Positions 25,961 to 34,729 of a DNA stretch of 64,000 nucleotides are shown here, piece after piece. The translations under genes were made by a program, and so were the position numbers. Origin of the DNA: Bin22 sp965207275 (GTDB lineage Bacteria; Chloroflexota; Dehalococcoidia; Lucifugimonadales; UBA3495); NCBI GenBank assembly GCA_965207275.1, contig CBDBMH010000002.1, forward strand, positions 1,054,001 to 1,118,000, in the 5' to 3' direction. Position 1 is the stretch's first letter; each line of letters begins with the position of its first letter. Under the pieces are notes generated by a model, which saw only the letters and a program-made list of their open reading frames with translations, did no database searches and was not told the origin of the DNA.

Positions 25961-27133
25961 GTGAGAGTTGGATCACCCGGGCCGTTCATTTTGTGTGGCC
26001 TGGCCATATTGGCGTTTACCTTCATGGTACTGGCCCTATCCTCCCGGCTGGGCAGCGAACCACGCCCGATAGAAGAACTGGGCGCTGGAAACCGGTTTCC
26101 GGAGGCGCCCAAGTTCGAGGGAATCTCGCACTGGCTGAACAGCGAACCCATAACCCTCTCCGAGCTTCGCGGTAACGTAGTCCTGGTGGACTTCTGGACC
26201 TATACCTGCGTCAACTGCCTGAGGACTGTTCCCCAACTCCAGGAATGGCACGACCTTTACTCGGACGACGGGTTGAGGATCATCGGTCTGCATACACCTG
26301 AGTTTGAGTTCGAGAGAGACCCGGCCAACGTCCTGACTGCCGCCCGAGCCCTGGACGTAACCTGGCCCGTCGGCCTGGATAACGACTACGCAACCTGGGA
26401 CAATTTCGAGAACATCTTCTGGCCCACCAAATACCTGATCGACCACCGGGGCAGGCTGCGATACCACCTCATAGGGGAGGGTAACTACGAGACCTTCGAG
26501 GGAGAAATGCGCTCGTTGCTGTTGGAAGCACGGAGTGATTTGTCGGACGATCCGCCCACTCCGGCAATGGACCACCTGCCCGATGCCAGGTTTGAGGAGG
26601 CTCCGGACAAGCACATCACCCAGGAACTGTACACCGGGTACGATAGAGGCCGCTTTCAACGGGAATATTACGGAGTAGGGTTTGTGGGGCAGCCTGAGTA
26701 TTATGCGGCCCCTGGCCGGACGCTGGAACTGGAGGCGCCCGAATACCTGGAACCGGACCAGCTCTATTTCCAGGGGACGTGGCGCAACGAGGGGCAGCGG
26801 GCCCTTCACCTGGGGGATAAAGCCAACTTCGCGGACTATGTTGCCCTGGTCTACTCGGCGAGAACGGTTAACGCGGTGATGTCGCCCGAAGGCGCGGAAG
26901 CGGTAAAGGTCCTGGTGAAGCTGGACGGCCAATTCCTGGTGGAAGAGAATCGGGGTGCAGATGTGGCCATCGGCCCTGACGGCGAAAGTTATCTCCTGGT
27001 GGACAAGGCACGCATGTACCGGGTGGTGGAAAAGCCTGAATATGCCCAGCGCAAGAAGCTGGAGCTGAGCGTGGGCGGGAAAGGGCTGGTCGTGTATGCC
27101 TTCACCTTCGGCATCTTCGCCGAGGGCCCTTGA
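25961..27133 (+). CDS. Membrane-anchored DipZ-like thioredoxin protein (CxxC form)
   Basis: 390 residues from a GTG. A membrane anchor lies at about 9-27. The TlpA/redoxin domain covers about 45-190 with the redox motif C83-V-N-C86 in DFWTYTCVNCLRT. A DipZ-type C-terminal beta domain (about 205-388) is rich in aromatic residues. It should face the extracytoplasmic side and act in thiol-disulfide exchange. Its thioredoxin domain is a close paralog of the gene at 39603-40373, where the first Cys position is a UGA. It lies just after a strong terminator, so it has its own promoter, which I could not place. Confidence 0.88.
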   Translation: MRVGSPGPFILCGLAILAFTFMVLALSSRLGSEPRPIEELGAGNRFPEAPKFEGISHWLNSEPITLSELRGNVVLVDFWTYTCVNCLRTVPQLQEWHDLYSDDGLRIIGLHTPEFEFERDPANVLTAARALDVTWPVGLDNDYATWDNFENIFWPTKYLIDHRGRLRYHLIGEGNYETFEGEMRSLLLEARSDLSDDPPTPAMDHLPDARFEEAPDKHITQELYTGYDRGRFQREYYGVGFVGQPEYYAAPGRTLELEAPEYLEPDQLYFQGTWRNEGQRALHLGDKANFADYVALVYSARTVNAVMSPEGAEAVKVLVKLDGQFLVEENRGADVAIGPDGESYLLVDKARMYRVVEKPEYAQRKKLELSVGGKGLVVYAFTFGIFAEGP

Positions 27134-27200
27134 CCGGAACGTAGCTGGGCCGCTGTGGGAATAGCGCTCCCCACCGATATGGCCTTTTGCTCGTAAGACT

Positions 27201-28205
27201 TCAGTACAGGTGGCAGGAGGTTGTGTGACCGGGCGCCACTTCCCTGGTTTCCGGCACCTCAACCGCACAACGGTCCATGGCGAAGGGACACCGGGTATGG
27301 AACCGGCAGCCGGAAGGAGGGTCCAGCGGTGAAGGTACTTCCCCGGTGAGAATAATCTCATCCTGTTCAATGTCGGGATGTGACGGCAGGGCCGCAGACA
27401 TCAGGGCCTTGGTGTAGGGATGCAGGGGGTTGTTGTATAGCTCTTTTACCTCGGCGTATTCGACTATCTGCCCCAGGTACATCACCGCCACCCAATCGCA
27501 CATGTACCTCACCGTGGCCAGGTGGTGGGCAATCAGCATGTAGCTGACCTCGTACTCCCTTTGCAGGTCCTTCAGCAGGTTCATGATCTGGGCGCGTATG
27601 GAAACGTCCAGGGCGGACACGGGTTCATCCAGCACGATCATCTTGGGGTTAAGGGCCATTCCCCGGGCGATGGCCAGGCGCTGACGCTGCCCTCCGCTGA
27701 ACTCGTGGGGATAGAGATTGGCGTGGTAGGAACTGAGGCCCACATCCTGCAGCAGCTTCTGCACCCGCTCCTCGATCTCCTTCCTGGGTACGTCCCAGTT
27801 GATGACCATGGGTTCGCCGATCAGGTCGCGGACCCGCATCCGGGGATTCAGGGAACTCCAGGGGTCCTGGAAAACGGCCTGGACATTGCTGCGATAGGCC
27901 TTCCGGTGATCGGAGTCGGTATGGTGAATGTCCTCGCCTTCGAACAGGATGCGGCCCTCCGTGGGTTCCTCCAGCATCAGCAACAGCTTGGCCGTTGTGC
28001 TCTTGCCGCAGCCCGACTCGCCAACAATGCCCAGGGTCTTGCCCTTTTCAATTCGGAAAGAGATGCCGTCCACCGCCTTCAGGTAGCCGGTGGTCTTGGA
28101 GAAGAGGAGGCCCTTGGTAACGGCGAAGTGTTTCTTCAGGTCGACAACTTCCAGCAGGGGAGCGTCCTGTTCAGTGGCGCCGGAGGGTTGCGACGCAAGG
28201 GTCAT
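27201..28205 (-). CDS. Oligopeptide-type ABC transporter ATPase (OppF/DppF-like)
   Basis: 334 residues from the ATG at 28205, which overlaps the stop of the previous gene as ATGA. A start further upstream (28313) is rejected for that reason. Walker A GESGCGKST, Q-loop AVFQDPWSSLNP, signature SGGQRQRLAIARG and Walker B MIVLDEPVSALD are intact. The C-terminal oligopeptide-transporter extension carries the CRFHTRCPFAMDRC cysteines. It pairs with the OppD-like gene. No permease or binding-protein genes are adjacent. Confidence 0.92.
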   Translation of the reverse strand: MTLASQPSGATEQDAPLLEVVDLKKHFAVTKGLLFSKTTGYLKAVDGISFRIEKGKTLGIVGESGCGKSTTAKLLLMLEEPTEGRILFEGEDIHHTDSDHRKAYRSNVQAVFQDPWSSLNPRMRVRDLIGEPMVINWDVPRKEIEERVQKLLQDVGLSSYHANLYPHEFSGGQRQRLAIARGMALNPKMIVLDEPVSALDVSIRAQIMNLLKDLQREYEVSYMLIAHHLATVRYMCDWVAVMYLGQIVEYAEVKELYNNPLHPYTKALMSAALPSHPDIEQDEIILTGEVPSPLDPPSGCRFHTRCPFAMDRCAVEVPETREVAPGHTTSCHLY

Positions 28206-29188
28206 GACAACCTCCAGCATGCCGCTCGGTGGGTCTCCGAAACCCGGAAGACACTGGGGTATTCCTCCCGGCACCGGTCCATAACGTAAGGACACCGGTC
28301 TGCGAAGGGGCACCCGGCGGGCAGGTCATGCAGGGCCGGGGGCTGCCCCTCGATGGCGTAAAGCCGGTCAACGTCTTCTTCCAGCTTGGGCACCGATGCC
28401 AGCAGGGCTTCGGTATAGGGATGGGACGGAGAGTTGAAGATTTCCCGGACATTGCCCATCTCCACAATCTTGCCGGCGTACATTACCGCCACCCGGTCGC
28501 ACATCTTGGCGACCACGCCAAAATCGTGAGTGATGAAAATGAGGGCCAGGTTCTGCTGCTGTTGCAGGTCCTTGAGCAGCTTGAGGTACTGGGCCTGGAT
28601 GGTGACGTCCAGCGACGTTGTCGGCTCGTCGGCGATCAGGACCGCCGGCTCGCAGGAGATTCCGATGGCGCCGACCACGCGCTGGCGCATGCCGCCGCTC
28701 AGCTGGTGGGGATAGTCCTTGACCCGGGATTCGGCGGCGGGAATGTTAACCTTGCGGAGTACGTCCAGGGTGTGCTGAAGGACGCTGCGCTTGGGGATGT
28801 CCTGGTGTATCTGGATGGCCTCATTGACCTGGTTGCCGATGGTGAACACCGGGTTCAGGGAGGTCATGGGATCCTGGATGATCAGGGCAATCTGGCTGCC
28901 CCGGACCCTGCTCATTTCGTTTTCCGTCAGCTGAAGTATGTCCTGACCCTGAAGGACGATCTTGCCGTTGACAATCTCCCCGGGCGGCGTGGGTATGAGG
29001 CGCATCAGGGAGAGCATAGTCACCGACTTGCCGCAACCGGACTCACCGACGATGCCCAGGGTTTCGCCTCGCCGCAGGTCAAAGCTGACGCCGTCCACGG
29101 CTTTGACGGTACCCCAACGGGTGCTGAAGTAGGTGCGAAGGTCTTCCACCTCCAGGACCAGTTCGTTTTCCGATTCAACTGCTGCCAT
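28202..29188 (-). CDS. Oligopeptide-type ABC transporter ATPase (OppD/DppD-like)
   Basis: 328 residues. Walker A GESGCGKSVTML, Q-loop IIQDPMTSLNPVFTIG, signature SGGMRQRVVGAI and Walker B VLIADEPTTSLDVTIQ are all present. The C-terminal oligo_HPY extension ends with the FADRCPYVMDRC cluster. It is translationally coupled to the OppF-like gene by a 4-base overlap. The rest of the transporter must be encoded elsewhere. Confidence 0.92.
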   Translation of the reverse strand: MAAVESENELVLEVEDLRTYFSTRWGTVKAVDGVSFDLRRGETLGIVGESGCGKSVTMLSLMRLIPTPPGEIVNGKIVLQGQDILQLTENEMSRVRGSQIALIIQDPMTSLNPVFTIGNQVNEAIQIHQDIPKRSVLQHTLDVLRKVNIPAAESRVKDYPHQLSGGMRQRVVGAIGISCEPAVLIADEPTTSLDVTIQAQYLKLLKDLQQQQNLALIFITHDFGVVAKMCDRVAVMYAGKIVEMGNVREIFNSPSHPYTEALLASVPKLEEDVDRLYAIEGQPPALHDLPAGCPFADRCPYVMDRCREEYPSVFRVSETHRAACWRLS

Positions 29189-29261
29189 CAGTGGCCGCCA
29201 TCGTTAATATTGAGAAGTATTGCCGTCGAAGAGTGGAGGGCATAGCCCGAAAGTTTAGGTG

Positions 29262-29290
29262 ACTCTATACAACCCCCCTGCCCTTGTCAA
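29262..29290 (-). promoter_or_regulatory. Promoter of the oppD-oppF pair
   Basis: On the minus strand TTGACA (29290-29285), a 17-base spacer, then TAGAGT (29267-29262). The -35 is perfect. It lies just outside the MITE-like copy B. Confidence 0.6.
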
Positions 29291-29305
29291 CAGAAAGGCC
29301 TCCTG

Positions 29306-29515
29306 GGCACGGCAATCGCATTATAAATCTCCCAAGAATTGCGCAAGGACTGGCAGCAAAGAATCAAGTCACCCTGAGTCCGCCGCGGCGGACCGAAGGG
29401 TCTCAACTCTTGGCTGAGAGTCGTGGATTAGGTCCCCATGCCTGGCTGGCAGGTACGGATTCAGATGCTTCGACTTCGCTCAGCATGACATTCCTTAAAA
29501 CGCGATTGCCCTGTC
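29306..29515 (-). mobile_element. MITE-like repeat, copy B
   Basis: About 210 bases, inverted relative to copy A at 23904-24101. The ends GGCACGGCAATCGCATTATAAA (29306-29327) and CTTAAAACGCGATTGCCCTGTC (29494-29515) are imperfect inverted repeats matching at about 16 of 22 positions. An inner CCGCCGCGG segment is absent from copy A. It has no ORF of its own. Confidence 0.7.
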
Positions 29516-29534
29516 CACCTGGTCAGGCCGTCCG

Positions 29535-30893
29535 CTATTTCACGGCCAGCATGTCGCAGGCCAGGCCCAGCATTATCTTGGTGCCGCTGATCAGGCTCTT
29601 GATACCGATGGACTCGTTGGTCCCGTGGGTGAAATTCAGCATCGGGTCGTCGTCGGGATGGGAGCCGTTAAAGCCGTAGGTGACGGTTCCCAGGGGGCGG
29701 GTAAAGCGGGAGTCGGTGAAGCCGTTGCTAATGGCGGGAACCCACTGGATGTCGTCCCGCTCCAGGGCCCGGGCCGTGATGCGCTGCAGGCTGGAGGACA
29801 GGGGCGATTCAAAGGGAGAGGAATTGGGCCGGGCCATGTAGTCAATCTCGTAGGAGACGCCGGGAACGTCAGCCAGCACCTCGTCCAACTGGCGGCGTAC
29901 GTACTCATCGTCCTGGTGGGGCAGGGTGCGCACGTCGCAGGTGAGTCGGATGGACTCGGGGACGCTGTTGGACTTAATACCGCCCTGCACCATGGTTGGA
30001 GTCAGGGTCATGCGGGACAGGGCGCGCAACATAGAGGCAAAGCGGGGATTTTCCGACTGAATGTCGCTGATGATGGCGTCGACGTTGGCCGGCGACGGTT
30101 TGTCCTCGATGGCAAAGGTGGAAAGGTGGTCGAAAATGACGGTGGAGGTGTCGCGTTCGGCGTCGTAGCCTTCGATGGAGTTCAGCGCTCGACTCAAGCG
30201 GTAGAGGGCGTTGGTCCCCTGCCAGGGCACGGAGGCATGGGAACTTGTGCCCTTCACGTCGATTTCCACCTGCAGACGCCCCTTCTCTCCAACTCCCAGG
30301 ATGTAGGTCAGGGCCCCGGCGGCCTGGATGGGGGTGCCTCCGCCTTCGTTTACGGCATAGGGGGCGGCCAGCCTGTCCGGGTAGTTTTCGGCCAGCCAGC
30401 CGAAGCCGTAGCGTCCTCCGTGCTCCTCGTCGGCGCCGGCGGCGAGGATCAAGCCGTCCTCCAGTTCGATGCCGTTACGTCTAAGGAGACGGACGGCCAT
30501 AAGCTGGCAGGTGAGCAGGCCCTTGCAGTCGGAGGCGCCGCGACCAAAAATGCGTCCGTCGTGGATGGTGGCGCTGAAGGGCGGGAACTGCCACTTGGCG
30601 TCGTCCTCCACCGGCACCACGTCAGTGTGGGACATGAACATGAGGCCCGCTCTGCCGGACCGGCCTTCCATGCGGGCGATAAGGTTGCCTCGGTTGGGGG
30701 CTGATTCCAGGATTTCCGACGGGATGCCGTCCTCGGCCAGGAAGTCCCGGGCCAGTTCGCAGACCGGCGTTTCGTCGCCGGTGGGCATGAAGCCCGTGTT
30801 GACGGAAGGAATCCGCACCAGGGCCTGTTCCAGGGCGATGATGTCGTCCAGGGAATCGTCAACCTGGGCGAACAGTTCTTCGAGATTTGGCAT
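29535..30893 (-). CDS. M20 family metallopeptidase / amidohydrolase
   Basis: 452 residues. The di-zinc M20 motifs are in order: MSHTDVVPV near 87-95 (metal His and Asp), GRGASDCKG near 117-125 (bridging Asp) and AGADEEHGG near 150-158 (catalytic Glu pair). A dimerisation domain lies about 200-320. AGAGAGGC precedes the ATG. Close functions include peptidases, deacylases and carbamoylases, and the exact substrate is not readable. It sits beside peptide-related genes (OppDF, PuuE-like, aspartic protease). Confidence 0.9.
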   Translation of the reverse strand: MPNLEELFAQVDDSLDDIIALEQALVRIPSVNTGFMPTGDETPVCELARDFLAEDGIPSEILESAPNRGNLIARMEGRSGRAGLMFMSHTDVVPVEDDAKWQFPPFSATIHDGRIFGRGASDCKGLLTCQLMAVRLLRRNGIELEDGLILAAGADEEHGGRYGFGWLAENYPDRLAAPYAVNEGGGTPIQAAGALTYILGVGEKGRLQVEIDVKGTSSHASVPWQGTNALYRLSRALNSIEGYDAERDTSTVIFDHLSTFAIEDKPSPANVDAIISDIQSENPRFASMLRALSRMTLTPTMVQGGIKSNSVPESIRLTCDVRTLPHQDDEYVRRQLDEVLADVPGVSYEIDYMARPNSSPFESPLSSSLQRITARALERDDIQWVPAISNGFTDSRFTRPLGTVTYGFNGSHPDDDPMLNFTHGTNESIGIKSLISGTKIMLGLACDMLAVK

Positions 30894-30923
30894 AATTTGC
30901 CTCTCTTATGTCCGGTTGGGGCG

Positions 30924-30952
30924 AGTGTAAACAGGGGTGCTGGCAGTGTCAA
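30924..30952 (-). promoter_or_regulatory. Promoter of the M20 peptidase gene
   Basis: On the minus strand a perfect TTGACA (30952-30947), a 17-base spacer, then TACACT (30929-30924). The leader is about 25 bases. Confidence 0.65.
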
Positions 30953-31002
30953 CGAAATCCGGCCGATTGCCGCCACCGTTCTCCCCAGAGGCCGTCAAGG
31001 CT

Positions 31003-31008
31003 TATAAT
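31003..31008 (+). promoter_or_regulatory. Candidate -10 for the PuuE-like gene
   Basis: A perfect TATAAT lies 47 bases before the start codon. The -35 is weak (TTCTCC at 30979-30984, 18-base spacer). Confidence 0.4.
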
Positions 31009-31054
31009 CGGCCCCGGCAATACCTGACCACAAGAAACTCAGGAGAGGAATGAA

Positions 31055-31948
31055 TTGGCAACGCAACGCGATTTTGTCGGTTACGGACGCAACGTCCCCC
31101 AGATCCAGTGGCCCAGCGGGGCAAGGATAGCCGTGTCCCTGGTGGTCAACTACGAGGAGGGTTCCGAGTATTCGCTGCTGGACGGCGATGACCACCACGA
31201 GAGTAACAACGAGGTGCCTTCGCCCATACCTCCGGGCCAGCGCGACCTGTACAACGAGTCTTTCTTCGAGTACGGCAGCCGGGTGGGAGTATGGCGGCTG
31301 CTGGACATGTTCCAGCGGCACCAGGTCAAGTCCACCTTCTACTGCTGCGCCCAGGCCCTGGAACGCAACCCCGAATTGGCCCGCGAAATAACCGCCCAGG
31401 GGCACGAACCCTGCGGCCATTGCTACCGCTGGGCCGAGGTGCACCACATGTCTCGGGAGCAGGAGGCGGATGATATGCGCAAGGCGGTGGCGGCCATTGA
31501 GGCCACGACCGGAGAGCGGCCGCTGGGCTGGTTCACCCGGTACGGTCCCAGCGTCAACACCCGGGAACTGGCGGCGGCCGAAGGCGGGTTCATCTACGAC
31601 AGCCTGGCCACCAACGACGACCTGCCCTACTACGTTACCGTTGGCGACAAGCCCTGGCTGGTGCTGCCCTACAGCTTTGAGACCAACGACGCCCGATTCT
31701 GGCGGGGTGGCCTGGTCAGCACCGGCGATTTCTACGAATACTTGAAGGACTCCTTCGACTGCCTCTACCGGGAGGGGGCGACTCATCCCAAAATGATGTC
31801 GGTGGGCCTGCACTGCCGGATTACCGGGAGGCCGTCCCGCTCCCAGGCAGTGGAACGGTTCATCGAATATGCCAAGGGATTCGAGGATGTCTGGTTTGCC
31901 CGCCGGATGGATATTGCCAGATGGTGGCTGGAGAATTATCCGGCTTGA
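31055..31948 (+). CDS. Polysaccharide-deacetylase family protein, PuuE/allantoinase-like
   Basis: 297 residues from a TTG, with AGGAGAGGAA just upstream; an ATG at 31050 is in another frame. The N-terminus RDFVGYGRNVPQIQWPSGARIAVSLVVNYEEGSE is typical of the PuuE subfamily (NodB fold). The segments STFYCCAQALERNP, GHEPCGHCYRWAEVHHM and GLHCRITGRPSR carry the usual metal and active-site neighbourhoods. The subfamily hydrolyses cyclic amides or N-acyl groups; allantoinase is one known activity, but the substrate here is unproven. Confidence 0.82.
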   Translation: MATQRDFVGYGRNVPQIQWPSGARIAVSLVVNYEEGSEYSLLDGDDHHESNNEVPSPIPPGQRDLYNESFFEYGSRVGVWRLLDMFQRHQVKSTFYCCAQALERNPELAREITAQGHEPCGHCYRWAEVHHMSREQEADDMRKAVAAIEATTGERPLGWFTRYGPSVNTRELAAAEGGFIYDSLATNDDLPYYVTVGDKPWLVLPYSFETNDARFWRGGLVSTGDFYEYLKDSFDCLYREGATHPKMMSVGLHCRITGRPSRSQAVERFIEYAKGFEDVWFARRMDIARWWLENYPA

Positions 31949-32016
31949 GCGTTTATCGAGCAGGATATTGCGAGACTCTTGCCAGGAGAAGAGAATAGGA
32001 AGGCAGGAGTGGGGAA

Positions 32017-32373
32017 ATGGGAACTGTAATCGCAACAATGGAAGTAGGCGACCCCCAGGGCCGGAATTTCCGGGAAGTGGAGTTGGAAGTAGATACCGGT
32101 TCCACCTATACCGCGCTGCCCCGGAAAATGCTGGAGAGTTTGGGGGTGCGGGTTGTCACGTCCGTGCCGGCAAGATTGGCGGACGGCGTCCAGAAAGCGG
32201 TAGATATAGGGCAAACCGCAATCAGGCTCGGGGGTAGGCAGTTCATCACGACAGTGATATTCGCCGAAGAGGGCGAACCCAGCTTGTTGGGCGTGGTCAC
32301 TTTGGAAGATGCGCTTCTGGCGGTTGACCCAGTTAACAATGAGCTGATACCGGTAGAGGCCAAGCGATACTGA
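32017..32373 (+). CDS. Retroviral-type aspartic protease family protein
   Basis: 118 residues, a single-domain size that requires dimerisation. The catalytic motif VDTGSTYTALP is at about 30-40, followed by strands and LLGVVTLEDALLAVDP, the second conserved turn. No signal peptide or membrane anchor is present, so it acts in the cytoplasm if active. Such proteins are often annotated as clan AA aspartic proteases of unknown target. It lies 68 bases after the PuuE-like gene. Confidence 0.8.
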   Translation: MGTVIATMEVGDPQGRNFREVELEVDTGSTYTALPRKMLESLGVRVVTSVPARLADGVQKAVDIGQTAIRLGGRQFITTVIFAEEGEPSLLGVVTLEDALLAVDPVNNELIPVEAKRY

Positions 32374-32602
32374 ATCCAGGGCAGGTGAGTTTGCTGGCAA
32401 GAGGACTCTGGGCGGTCTGGACAAGGGGCCAGGCCAGACCGGCCGGGGTGGCGATTCCGCCAGGGCTGGTACGACGGATTGTCCCTAAAATTGAACTGCG
32501 ATATCCCTGGTTGTCAGATACGAATTTATTGCGCCACACACTGCTTTGTGGTAATTTTAGGCTAGTAAGTTGTAGGCATCACGCCGACTGCGAGGTAATG
32601 CT

Positions 32603-33109
32603 ATGAGCTACAAGCCCAAATACCTGGGTCACGTTAACCTCTTTGTACGCAACGCGGAGCGTTCCCAGAAGTGGTACGAGGACATCCTTGGCCTGCACAC
32701 CTACGATTTCAGGCCTGGTCGGGCAGCTTTCATGTCGGCCGACATTGAACAGTCCCATGAAGTCGCCTTGATCGAGGTGGGAGAGGAGGCCCCGGGCATC
32801 CAGGACCGCCAGGTGGGCCTGAACCACATGGCCTGGATGATGGAAAGCCTGGACGATCTCAAGGAAATGTACCACCGGCTGAAGGAGAAGAACGTCCCCA
32901 TCGGTCACATTTCGGACCACGGCATTTCCATAGGTATTTACTTCAACGATCCTGACGGCAACGGCATCGAGGTTTCCTACGAGTTGCCGCGGAGCCAATG
33001 GAACCGCGAGGAAAACGTTTTCATGGCCGAGGGGCGCATGTCCGGCCAGTTCCCCGGCCCGTGGGACGAGGAAATGGCTGCCCAGCAGACTGCCGCCGCC
33101 GCTCGGTAG
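32603..33109 (+). CDS. VOC family protein (glyoxalase/dioxygenase-like)
   Basis: 168 residues. The vicinal-oxygen-chelate fold is visible: HVNLFVRNAERSQKWYEDILGL near 9-30, LNHMAWMMESLDDL near 73-86, and ISIGIYFNDPDGNGIEVSYE near 111-130. The likely metal ligands are H9, H75 and E128, as in extradiol dioxygenases and related enzymes. The C-terminus adds a 35-residue tail rich in Ala and Gln. The substrate cannot be told. Confidence 0.85.
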   Translation: MSYKPKYLGHVNLFVRNAERSQKWYEDILGLHTYDFRPGRAAFMSADIEQSHEVALIEVGEEAPGIQDRQVGLNHMAWMMESLDDLKEMYHRLKEKNVPIGHISDHGISIGIYFNDPDGNGIEVSYELPRSQWNREENVFMAEGRMSGQFPGPWDEEMAAQQTAAAAR

Positions 33110-33172
33110 AGGCGGTTGCGGGATCCAATTTAATGCTGCAGTTAATTGATGAGACCTAACGGAGGAGAAGGT

Positions 33173-34576
33173 ATGCCGAGCCAGGAAGACATTGCCTTGA
33201 TGGCTCATTTAATGCGACGAGCCGGTTTCGGAGCCAGCCGCGCTGAACTGGAGGAGCGGTGCGCTCGGGGCTACGAGGCCACCGTGGAAGAACTGCTCAA
33301 TCCGGGTGACGATACGGGTATTGACGAGGATGAGCTGTACCGATATTTCCCCCAGTTTGAGAGTTCTCTGGCGCCGGTGGCAGCCCAGACGGAGTGGGTG
33401 TACCGCATGGTCAACACCGAGTGGCCGCTGAAGGAAAAGATGGCCCTGTTCTGGCACCAGCTTTTCGCCACCGGAAATTCCAAAGTGGACAACCCGCCGG
33501 AACTGCTGGCCCAGATAGGCATGTTCCGCCAGGAAGGGCTGACCAACTTTCCCAACCTGTTGGTGAAACTGGCCCAGAATCCGGCCATGATTTACTGGCT
33601 GGACAACAACGGCAATCACTACGGCTCCATCAACGAGAATTGGGGCCGAGAGTTGCTGGAGCTTTTCTCCATGGGGGTGGGTCACTATTCCGAGGAAGAC
33701 ATTAAAGAAGCATCCCGGGCCTTCACCGGCTGGACCCTGGGCGCCAAGCCGCCCCGCCAGCCCGTTGGCCGCTTCTACTGGAACTTCGAGTTCAGGCCTG
33801 AGGATCATGACTACGGGGAAAAGGAGTTCCTGGGCCATACCGGCAACTTCGATGGCGACGACATCATCGATATCATCGTCAAGCAGGAAGACACGGCCAG
33901 GTTCCTGGCTCGACACCTTTACAACTTTTTCGTGGCGGACGAGCCGCAGGTTCCGGCCTGGAACATCACCCCGCCCAACGATCCTTCGGCCATAGACACC
34001 CTGGTTGAGGCCTACATGGACTCGGACGCAGACATCAAGTCGATCCTTCGGGTGCTGTTCAATTCCGACTTCTTCAAGGACGCCCGATTCCAGCACGTCA
34101 AGAGTCCCGCCGAGTTGGTGGTCAGCACGGTCCGCATGGCCGGCAACTTCAACCAGCCCCGGACCGGGTTCACGCTGCTGGCCTTCGAGTGTGGATGGCA
34201 AGGCCAGGAGTTGATGAATCCCCCCAGCGTGGAAAGCTGGCACACAGGTTCAGAGTGGATTGACGGCGGCGCCCTGGTGCGGCGGGTCAACTTTGCCGCC
34301 AAGCTGCTGTCGGACACGTCCCTGCCTGGTGTCAAGTCCATAGTGGCGGGGCTGAAGGAACGGGGTACCCTGAGCCCGGCCGAGTTCATCCGCTCCTGCC
34401 TGGACCTGGTGGGTCCGGTGGAGGTGGACGAAGGCACCTTCGAGGAACTGCTGAGTCATGCCCGGGATGGCGGTGATATCAGCTGGGACACGGAAGAGGG
34501 AGCCGCCGAGGCGGAAAAACGCACGGGAGTAATGCTGGCAATGATCGCCGCAACCCGGGAGTTTCAGTTTGCCTGA
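33173..34576 (+). CDS. DUF1800 family protein
   Basis: 467 residues from the ATG at 33173, with GGAGGAG 5 bases upstream. The DUF1800 hallmarks are present: HLMRRAGFGASRAELE near the start, WVYRMVNTEWPLKEKMALFWHQLFATG, a YLDNNGN-like segment, NENWGRELLELFSMGVGHYSEEDI and AFTGWTLG. The family is linked to exported or surface functions and is usually paired with DUF1501, as here. No signal peptide is visible. The biochemical role of the family is unknown. Confidence 0.9.
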   Translation: MPSQEDIALMAHLMRRAGFGASRAELEERCARGYEATVEELLNPGDDTGIDEDELYRYFPQFESSLAPVAAQTEWVYRMVNTEWPLKEKMALFWHQLFATGNSKVDNPPELLAQIGMFRQEGLTNFPNLLVKLAQNPAMIYWLDNNGNHYGSINENWGRELLELFSMGVGHYSEEDIKEASRAFTGWTLGAKPPRQPVGRFYWNFEFRPEDHDYGEKEFLGHTGNFDGDDIIDIIVKQEDTARFLARHLYNFFVADEPQVPAWNITPPNDPSAIDTLVEAYMDSDADIKSILRVLFNSDFFKDARFQHVKSPAELVVSTVRMAGNFNQPRTGFTLLAFECGWQGQELMNPPSVESWHTGSEWIDGGALVRRVNFAAKLLSDTSLPGVKSIVAGLKERGTLSPAEFIRSCLDLVGPVEVDEGTFEELLSHARDGGDISWDTEEGAAEAEKRTGVMLAMIAATREFQFA

Positions 34577-34729
34577 GCGGGTGTGTGGCAATTGAGTGTT
34601 CACGCCCGCCGCGACCTTACCGCCACAGGCGGATGTTCCAACCTCGTCGAGGGTAGGGAACTGTTTCATAGCTTGCCAAAGCCGGCCACTATCAGCCGGC
34701 GATTCTAGCCAAATCGGGAGGACAAAGAT

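Larger units (their letters stand above)
29189..29534. other. 346-base gap between oppD and the M20 peptidase
   Basis: It contains the opp promoter and MITE-like copy B (29306-29515). I see no gene. Confidence 0.7.

Noticed and set aside
30995..32038. 347-residue minus-strand ORF opposite the PuuE-like gene
   Set aside because: Antisense shadow of a gene with clear family motifs.
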